From contig NZ_FUIE01000033.1 of NCBI RefSeq assembly GCF_900163625.1, positions 1 through 63,255 on the forward strand: DNA of 63,255 nucleotides, given 5' to 3'. Shown one piece after another: positions 58,071 to 63,255 of the stretch. The translations under genes and the position numbers were made by a program. The notes under the pieces are model-generated. The model made no database searches and was not told where the DNA came from. It saw only the letters and a program-made list of their open reading frames with translations. Source of the stretch: Brevundimonas diminuta 3F5N. GTDB lineage: Bacteria; Pseudomonadota; Alphaproteobacteria; Caulobacterales; Caulobacteraceae. Each line of letters starts with the position of its first letter. The stretch's first letter is position 1.

Positions 58071-58543
58071 GACGCGTTCTCCTGCGGGGTGAGGTTTTCG
58101 GCGACCTGGGCCAGCTGGTCGGTGGCGGCGCCCCAGCCCGGTTCGAAACCCATGTCGCGGTGGGCTTGCATGGCCTTTTCGTCCCAGTGGCGGGCGCGGG
58201 CGGTGTAGCGCGTGCCGTCGCCCTCCGACTCGAAGGTGTCGATGCGGACGAAGTTCATCTCGCCCGGCTGCGGGATCCAGCCTTCGGTGAAGGCGCCGGT
58301 CGTCACCAGGCGGCGGCCGGGCTCCACCTCCAGCACCACGCCGCGATACTCATGCCGTTCGCCTTCGGGCGACTGCATGACGACATCGGCGCGCCCGCCG
58401 GGGCGCAGGTCGTGGTCGACCGACACCGTGCTCCACGGGCGCGGGGTGAACCACTCGGTCGCGTGCCGGGTCCAGGCCCGCCACACCGTTTCGGGCGAGG
58501 CCTTGATGAAGCGGCTGACGCTGAGTTCGTACAGCGCGCTCAC
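58067..58543 (-). CDS. SRPBCC/AHSA1-family protein
   Basis: A 158-residue helix-grip protein (LYELSVSRFIKASPETVWRAWTRHATEWFTP; DHDLRPGGRADVVMQSPEG; PGEMNFVRIDTFESEGDGTRYTARARHW; terminal helix GAATDQLAQVAENL). Hydrophobic ligand binding is expected. Three bases separate its start from the VOC gene upstream; the downstream VOC gene overlaps it. Confidence 0.9.
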   Translation of the reverse strand: MSALYELSVSRFIKASPETVWRAWTRHATEWFTPRPWSTVSVDHDLRPGGRADVVMQSPEGERHEYRGVVLEVEPGRRLVTTGAFTEGWIPQPGEMNFVRIDTFESEGDGTRYTARARHWDEKAMQAHRDMGFEPGWGAATDQLAQVAENLTPQENAS

Positions 58544-58546
58544 GGC

Positions 58547-58990
58547 TCAGCCTCCGCCGACCTGTGAGGCGAAGCCTTTCGGCCCCTGGGCGGCGGCTTC
58601 CGGGTCCATCCACATGACCTCCCAGATGTGGCCGTCGGGATCGGCGTAGCTGCGGCCGTACATGAAGCCGTAGTCCTGCTTGACGTTGGGATCGGCCTGG
58701 CCGCCGGCGGCGGCGGCGCGATCGACCACGGCGTCGACGCCCTCGCGGCTGTCCTCCGACACGCAGATCAGCACCTGGGCCGTCTTCTTGGCGTCGGGGA
58801 TGGCGCGGTCAGTGAAGCTGGAGAACTTCTCATGCGTCAGCAGCATGGCGTGGATGGTGTCGGAAAAGACCATGCAGGCCGCCGTCTCGTCCGAGAACAT
58901 CGGGTTCATGCTCGCCCCGATCGCCTCATAGAAGGCCACGGAGCGCGGCAGGTCGGCGACCGGCAGGTTGATGAAGATCAGCTTGGGCAT
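58547..58990 (-). CDS. VOC-family glyoxalase-like protein
   Basis: A 147-residue protein of the lactoylglutathione-lyase-like group: LIFINLPVADLPRSVAFYEAIGA, HAMLLTHEKFSSF and SYADPDGHIWEVMWMDP, with probable metal ligands His and Glu at the end of each half. First gene of the minus-strand cluster, divergent from the HxlR regulator. Confidence 0.9.
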   Translation of the reverse strand: MPKLIFINLPVADLPRSVAFYEAIGASMNPMFSDETAACMVFSDTIHAMLLTHEKFSSFTDRAIPDAKKTAQVLICVSEDSREGVDAVVDRAAAAGGQADPNVKQDYGFMYGRSYADPDGHIWEVMWMDPEAAAQGPKGFASQVGGG

Positions 58991-59073
58991 CGGCGGTGGT
59001 CCTCCCTTGCGCGGCCCTCCCTCCCCGGACGGCCTGCCCTATGATGTTGGTCGTTCTGCGCCTTGATGTTATG

Positions 59074-59106
59074 TTAGTCAACTATGAAGTTAGAAAAAGT
59101 AACTAA
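59074..59106. promoter_or_regulatory. Dyad symmetry over the HxlR start codon
   Basis: AACT-ATGA-AGTT (59080-59091) is a palindrome containing the regulator's ATG. TTAGT 59074-59078 and ACTAA 59102-59106 form an outer dyad. Possible autoregulatory operator for the divergent cluster. Confidence 0.45.
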
Positions 59107-59773
59107 GAAGTCCGAATCCCGATCCCGGCGTTATCACGACGCCTGCGGGGCGGCGCACGGGCTGGACCTGGTGGGCGAACGGTGGGCCTTGCTGGTCATC
59201 AGAGAACTCATGATGGGGCCGCGGCGTTTCAGCGACCTGCGAAAAGACCTGTGCGGCCTGTCGGCCAATGTGTTGACGCAGCGGCTGGAGGGGCTGGAGG
59301 CCTCGGGCGTCGTTCAGCGCCGCAAGCTGCCGCCGCCCGCCTCGGTTCAGGTCTATGAGCTGACCGACTGGGGCTATGAGATCGAGCCGGTCTTCATGGT
59401 GCTGGGCCGCTGGGCTGCGCGCTCGCCCCAGCACGACCCGACGCTGCCGATCAGCGCCGTCTCCATCATGCAGTCGTTCAAGACCATGTTCGACGCAGGT
59501 CGCGCACAGGACGCCGAGATGCGGCTGGGCTTTGCATTGGATGAGGACAGGATGGTCGTAAGCGTGGCCGACGGCGTCATCGACGCCCTGCGCGGCGAGG
59601 TCGAAGGCTGTGATGTCTTGGTGCGCGCTCCGGCTCAGGTCGTGGCCGCCGCCGTCTATGGCAAGGTTCCGCTGGAGGCGCTGGAAGGCGAGGGGGCGAT
59701 GACGATCGAGGGCGACCGGGCGACGTTCGAGCGGTTCGTCGACTTCTTCCACCTGCCGGAGAAGGCGGGGTAG
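59084..59773 (+). CDS. HxlR-family regulator with C-terminal SCP2-like domain
   Basis: A 229-residue protein. The HxlR winged helix (about 15-110) is CGAAHGLDLVGERWALLVIRELMMGPRRFSDLRKDLCGLSANVLTQRLEGLEASGVVQRR, with a possibly redox-active Cys near the start. The C-terminal half (about 125-229) has an SCP2/sterol-carrier-like ligand-binding character. It likely controls the divergent VOC-SRPBCC-VOC-DUF1428 genes in response to a small hydrophobic or oxidising compound. Confidence 0.88.
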   Translation: MKLEKVTKKSESRSRRYHDACGAAHGLDLVGERWALLVIRELMMGPRRFSDLRKDLCGLSANVLTQRLEGLEASGVVQRRKLPPPASVQVYELTDWGYEIEPVFMVLGRWAARSPQHDPTLPISAVSIMQSFKTMFDAGRAQDAEMRLGFALDEDRMVVSVADGVIDALRGEVEGCDVLVRAPAQVVAAAVYGKVPLEALEGEGAMTIEGDRATFERFVDFFHLPEKAG

Positions 59774-59776
59774 GGC

Positions 59777-59989
59777 CTAGACCAGAATATCCAGCAGGGT
59801 TCCCGTCATCTGATCCGCCGTACGAGCCACGGCGGCGTTGGCCGAGAAGTCGCTCTTGGCGCGGATCTGCTCGACCGCCTCGACGGCGTAATCGTCCATA
59901 CGGCCCGAGGCGACGCGGCGGGCGCTGTCTTCCAGCCGGGCCGAGGCGGCCTGCATCCCGGCGGCGGCGGTGCTGAGCGGCGAGATCAT
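59777..59989 (-). CDS. Small FlgC-like rod-family protein
   Basis: A 70-residue protein MISPLSTAAAGMQAASARLEDSARRVA ... AVEQIRAKSDFSANAAVARTADQMTGTLLDILV. It joins the N-terminal and C-terminal helices typical of flagellar rod proteins without the central domain. AAGGATC precedes ATG 59989. No flagellar gene lies nearby. Likely a stand-alone rod-like protein of Caulobacterales; function unknown. Confidence 0.75.
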   Translation of the reverse strand: MISPLSTAAAGMQAASARLEDSARRVASGRMDDYAVEAVEQIRAKSDFSANAAVARTADQMTGTLLDILV

Positions 59990-60087
59990 GGACGATCCTT
60001 CGGCGGACGGAGGTCTGAACCCGGCCAGCATCGCCTCTGCGTGGTCAACGCCCGATCAACGGACGTGGTGAACGGCGGTCGATTCTT

Positions 60088-60954
60088 CTAGATGGCGCTG
60101 AAAGCCGAGGCGTCGACTGTGACTTCCTCGACCATACGGACAGAGACGCCAAGACCGCGCTCCTTCAGCAAGTCGCAAAGCGTGTCGCCGTCTACCAAAT
60201 CGATTGCGGGAGCGCCGTCTCGGGTGGCCTCTCTTCGAGCTTCGCTTGTGAATGTGCCTGTCGTGATGATCAGGCCCTTGTCTGCGCGCCCGACCATGGC
60301 GCCTCTGAAGTCGCGGACCGTCGATGCGCCGACTGATCCCTGCCAGCGTTTGCACTGAAAGATCACCTGAAACGACAGCAGGTTCATGCGCAGGACGCCG
60401 GTCCCGTCTATGCCGCCGTCGCCGGTTTTGCCGGTCACCTCGACACGGGTGAAGCCGGATTCACGCAAAAGACGTTGGCAAAGCCGTTCGAACGCGGAGG
60501 GGTCAAGCTGGAGCAAAACGGAAAGAAGTTGGTCCTTCCAGTCTTCCTGCGCGGCTTCCTGCAGCACCTGTGGCGGGTCGAGTTTTTCCGTGACAGCGTT
60601 GGCGCGTTGCGCGGCGTAGGCTTTCTGCACCTGTTTGGGGATGGCTGCGATTTCGGACGCCGTCATGGCGGCCCCTGTTGGCGTGAGGCTCCAGACGCCT
60701 CTTTGGCTATTGGTTACAGCCCCGCCCAGCTTAAGCCAGCTTCGTGCGAAACCAAGGCGTTGGTCGACGACCAACTGGTTCCATTTGCCGTGCCTGAGAT
60801 TCAGAATTTCGTCGGAAAGGCCCATGTGCTCGGAAATGTCTTCAAGCATTTCGGCATTGGTCAGCGACCGCCCATGGGCCTTCAGCCGATCAACAATCGG
60901 CTGCATGAAGGCTTCAAAAGGAGGCGCATCCGAAAGCGACGGCGTCATCTTCAA
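60088..60954 (-). CDS. Mrr-type restriction endonuclease
   Basis: A 288-residue protein. The N-terminal winged-helix Mrr_N (about 12-95) contains FMQPIVDRLKAHGRSLTNAEMLEDI. The C-terminal PD-(D/E)xK Mrr_cat (about 148-260) contains FERLCQRLLRESGFTRVEVTGKTGDGGIDGTG, with Asp183 and QCKRW (Gln200, Lys202) as the nuclease motif, then GLIITTGTFTSEA. Type IV-like enzymes cut methylated foreign DNA. No methyltransferase is nearby, so it is a solitary defence gene. Confidence 0.92.
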   Translation of the reverse strand: MKMTPSLSDAPPFEAFMQPIVDRLKAHGRSLTNAEMLEDISEHMGLSDEILNLRHGKWNQLVVDQRLGFARSWLKLGGAVTNSQRGVWSLTPTGAAMTASEIAAIPKQVQKAYAAQRANAVTEKLDPPQVLQEAAQEDWKDQLLSVLLQLDPSAFERLCQRLLRESGFTRVEVTGKTGDGGIDGTGVLRMNLLSFQVIFQCKRWQGSVGASTVRDFRGAMVGRADKGLIITTGTFTSEARREATRDGAPAIDLVDGDTLCDLLKERGLGVSVRMVEEVTVDASAFSAI

Positions 60955-61116
60955 GTATTTGGCGATTGTTGATTTTTGAAACGCCTAGATCGATTCGGCC
61001 CCACCCCGGCCCTTATTCGTGTATAGGGAGCGCCTTCCCCGACGCCCGGCAGGCTGCGACGCCTCGCCGGGCGCGGCCGTTTGACGGTCGCCTCGCATTT
61101 GAACTCCAGGCCTTTC

Positions 61117-63114
61117 ATGCCCTTTCCCGCGATCCATCCCGCGCTTGACCGCGCCCTGCTGAACAAGGGCTACCTTGAACCCACCCCGGTTCAGGCCGCA
61201 GTCCTGGAAGGCCATGGCGAGGCGGACCTGCTGGTTTCGGCCCAGACCGGCTCGGGCAAGACGGTGGCGTTCGGTCTGGCGGCGGCGCCGACCCTGCTGG
61301 GCGAGGACGAGCGGTTCGGCCAGGCGGATACGCCGCTGATGCTGGCCATCGCGCCCACGCGCGAACTGGCGCTGCAGGTCGCAGCCGAGCTGGAATGGCT
61401 CTACGCCGAAGCGGGCGCCAAGATCGTCACCTGCGTCGGCGGCATGGACGCCCGCAAGGAAGCCCGCGCCCTGAACCACGGCGCCCACGTCGTGGTCGGC
61501 ACGCCGGGCCGTCTGAAGGACCACATCGATCGCGGAGCGCTGGACCTGTCGGCCGCCCGCGTCGTCGTGCTGGATGAAGCCGACGAGATGCTGGACATGG
61601 GCTTCCGCGAGGACCTGGAATACATTCTGGACCAGGCGCCGGAAGAGCGCCGCACCCTGCTGTTCTCGGCCACCATCGCCCGCGACATCGCGATCATGGC
61701 CAAGCGCTATCAGAAGGACGCGGTGCGTATCGACACCGTCGACCGCAGCCAACCGCACAACGACATCGAATACCGCGCCATGCGCATCGCGCCGAACGAG
61801 ATTGAGCGCGCCGTGGTCAACGTCCTGCGCTACTTCGAGGCGCCGGGCGTGCTGGTCTTCTGCTCGACGCGGGATTCCGTGCGTCACCTGCAGGCCTCGC
61901 TGGTCGAGCGGGGCTTCGCCTCGGTGTCGCTGTCGGGCGAGATGGGCCAGCGCGAGCGTAATGAGGCGCTGCAGGCGCTGCGGGATCGCCGCGCCCGCGT
62001 CTGCGTCGCCACCGACGTGGCCGCGCGCGGTCTGGACCTGCCCGATCTGGGGCTGGTGATCCACGCCGAACTGCCGATCAACAAGGCGACCATGCTGCAC
62101 CGTTCGGGCCGCACCGGGCGTGCGGGCAAGAAGGGCGTCTCGGTCCTGCTGGTCCCGCACAGCCGCCGCCGCAAGGCCGAGATGCTGCTGGGCTCGGCCG
62201 GGGTCGAGGCCGTCTGGTCCGGCGCGCCGACCCCCGATGAAATCCGCGCCCAGGACGAACAGCGCCTGCTGGCCGCGCCGGTCTTCGCCGAAGAGGGCGC
62301 GGACGAGGATGCGGGTCTGGTCGAGAAGCTGGTCAAGGAGCGCACGCCGGACGATCTGGCCCGCGCCCTGCTGGTGCTGCTGCGCAAGAACCTGCCGGCG
62401 CCGGAAGATCTGACCGATCCGGGCGAAGGTCCGCAGCGCAAGCCGCGCCGCGAACGCGATGCGGCGGGCGGCGACGACTACGCCCCCGCGCCCTGGCCGG
62501 GCGACCGCCTGCAGCCGGACGAAGTCACCTGGTTCCGTCTGGACATCGGCCGCAACCGCAACGCCGACCCCAAATGGCTGATCCCGCTGATCTGCCGCAT
62601 CGGCGGCGTGACCAAGCAGCAGATCGGCTCGATCCGCACCTTCCCCGAAGAGACGCGCTTCGAGATCGCCCTGAGCCACGCCGACGCCTTCCGCGCCGCC
62701 GCCGCCCAGAGCAAGGAAGAGGCTCGCATCACCCCGTCCGAGGCGCCGACGCCCGGCTCGATGAAGGGCGCGCGCAACCGTAACTTTGAGCGCGATGGCG
62801 AGGCCCGCCCCTTCGCCAAGAAGCCCTTCCGCCGCGACGAGGACGGTCAGGCCCGCCCGCCGTTCAAGAAGAAGCCGTGGAGCCCGGAGGGCGACGCGGG
62901 CCGCAGCGCGGACGGCGAGCGTCCCTTCAAGAAGAAGCCCTATGCGCCTCGCACCGATGCGGCGCCTGCTGAAGGCGGCTTCAGCAAGAAGCCGGGCTTC
63001 AAGGACAAGGGCGACAAGAAGCCCTTCACGCCCAAGGCCGGCTTCAAGGGCAAGCCGGACTTCAAGGTGGGGGGCAAGCCTTTCGCCAAGGGCCCGAAGG
63101 GCAAGCGGGCTTAA
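61117..63114 (+). CDS. DEAD-box RNA helicase with DbpA-like C-terminal RNA-binding domain
   Basis: A 665-residue ATP-dependent RNA helicase for ribosome assembly or mRNA decay. Motifs: Q motif PTPVQ, AQTGSGKT, APTREL, TPGR, DEAD, SAT, and HRSGRTGRAG. After the helicase core (about 1-370), a DbpA/CsdA-like RNA-binding domain lies near 465-540 (TWFRLDIGRNRNADPKWLIPLICRIGGV). A repetitive basic tail (KPFKKKP, KKPGFKDKGDKKP) extends to the end. ATG 61117 matches the family start. Confidence 0.95.
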   Translation: MPFPAIHPALDRALLNKGYLEPTPVQAAVLEGHGEADLLVSAQTGSGKTVAFGLAAAPTLLGEDERFGQADTPLMLAIAPTRELALQVAAELEWLYAEAGAKIVTCVGGMDARKEARALNHGAHVVVGTPGRLKDHIDRGALDLSAARVVVLDEADEMLDMGFREDLEYILDQAPEERRTLLFSATIARDIAIMAKRYQKDAVRIDTVDRSQPHNDIEYRAMRIAPNEIERAVVNVLRYFEAPGVLVFCSTRDSVRHLQASLVERGFASVSLSGEMGQRERNEALQALRDRRARVCVATDVAARGLDLPDLGLVIHAELPINKATMLHRSGRTGRAGKKGVSVLLVPHSRRRKAEMLLGSAGVEAVWSGAPTPDEIRAQDEQRLLAAPVFAEEGADEDAGLVEKLVKERTPDDLARALLVLLRKNLPAPEDLTDPGEGPQRKPRRERDAAGGDDYAPAPWPGDRLQPDEVTWFRLDIGRNRNADPKWLIPLICRIGGVTKQQIGSIRTFPEETRFEIALSHADAFRAAAAQSKEEARITPSEAPTPGSMKGARNRNFERDGEARPFAKKPFRRDEDGQARPPFKKKPWSPEGDAGRSADGERPFKKKPYAPRTDAAPAEGGFSKKPGFKDKGDKKPFTPKAGFKGKPDFKVGGKPFAKGPKGKRA

Positions 63115-63121
63115 ACACCCG

Positions 63122-63228
63122 CTCATCCCCGCGGAGGCGGGGACCCAGTAAGGGCTTCACGCTCATGATCCGCATGTGTCCGCGCGCTTCCGGCCAAAGC
63201 ACTGGGTCCCCGCCTCCGCGGGGATGAG
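63122..63228. repeat. 28-bp inverted-repeat element (CATCCCCGCGGAGGCGGGGA type)
   Basis: The left arm 63122-63149 is the exact reverse complement of the right arm 63201-63228, and each arm has an internal CCCCGC/GCGGGG hairpin. It lies just after the helicase stop and may act as a 3' stabiliser. No gene is visible from here to the window end. Confidence 0.85.
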
Positions 63229-63255
63229 CAGTGTGGTCGAGGCGAGCGACTTGCC

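Overview
The window looks like a chromosome segment of a Caulobacteraceae alphaproteobacterium, most probably Brevundimonas or a close relative. This rests on recalled family resemblance, not a search. Pointers are the high GC with strong third-position G/C bias, a large TonB-dependent receptor, a DnaG primase lacking the usual zinc-ribbon cysteines, a FlgC-like mini rod protein, one TTAA-N7-TTAA CtrA-type box, and several families of GC-rich hairpin repeats between genes. Most of the window is core genome. I see no rRNA, tRNA, CRISPR array, IS element or prophage.

Layout. 1-833: tail of a truncated reading frame, a repeat fragment, and about 500 bases without a credible gene but rich in competing inverted repeats. 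834-3067: an AT-rich, probably acquired two-gene module, a dGTPase-like HD phosphohydrolase and a pol-beta-type nucleotidyltransferase, behind uvrB (3186-5507). 5899-8919: TonB-dependent receptor. 9038-11780: three overlapping genes (StlD/DarB-type ketosynthase, haem-oxygenase-fold metalloprotein, unknown) resembling a small biosynthetic cluster. 11842-16740: symporter, lipoprotein, M14 peptidase. 16975-19828: ArsR/SRPBCC/VOC and PadR/membrane-protein modules. 19896-21546: Ada-type regulator lacking its glycosylase domain, and an O6-alkylguanine methyltransferase. 21584-25325: host-attachment protein, ilvA, a GIY-YIG-like gene with twin operators, and a membrane protein/mini-XRE pair. 25433-29964: nadA, an M50 peptidase, nadB, nadC. 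30025-36237: two SleB-type cell-wall hydrolases, Dps, small lipoproteins, a DUF2975/XRE pair and a metallo-beta-lactamase-fold lipoprotein. 36255-42705: trxB, a DUF389 protein, an ELM1-like protein, greA and an M20 amidohydrolase. 43103-51221: carB and carA, transcribed divergently and separated by an RraB-like gene, a HAD phosphatase and an APC permease, then a glycosyltransferase-like gene. 51678-56902: patatin-like lipoprotein, dnaG, rpoD. 57093-59773: HxlR-controlled VOC/SRPBCC/DUF1428 cluster. 59777-63114: FlgC-like protein, solitary Mrr-type restriction enzyme and a DEAD-box helicase.

The strongest candidate for an undescribed system is the dGTPase-nucleotidyltransferase module. Both catalytic signatures are intact, the genes overlap, and the composition is foreign, which fits anti-phage nucleotide depletion combined with nucleotide transfer. 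Second is the DarB-type ketosynthase plus haem-oxygenase-like cluster, where the metalloprotein could act as a tailoring or aromatising oxidase. Also notable are two genes whose only well-placed start codons appear to be AUU or AUC, a repeat element that supplies a ribosome binding site, and several clear operator palindromes. All functions are inferred from reading the sequence; no database search was possible.
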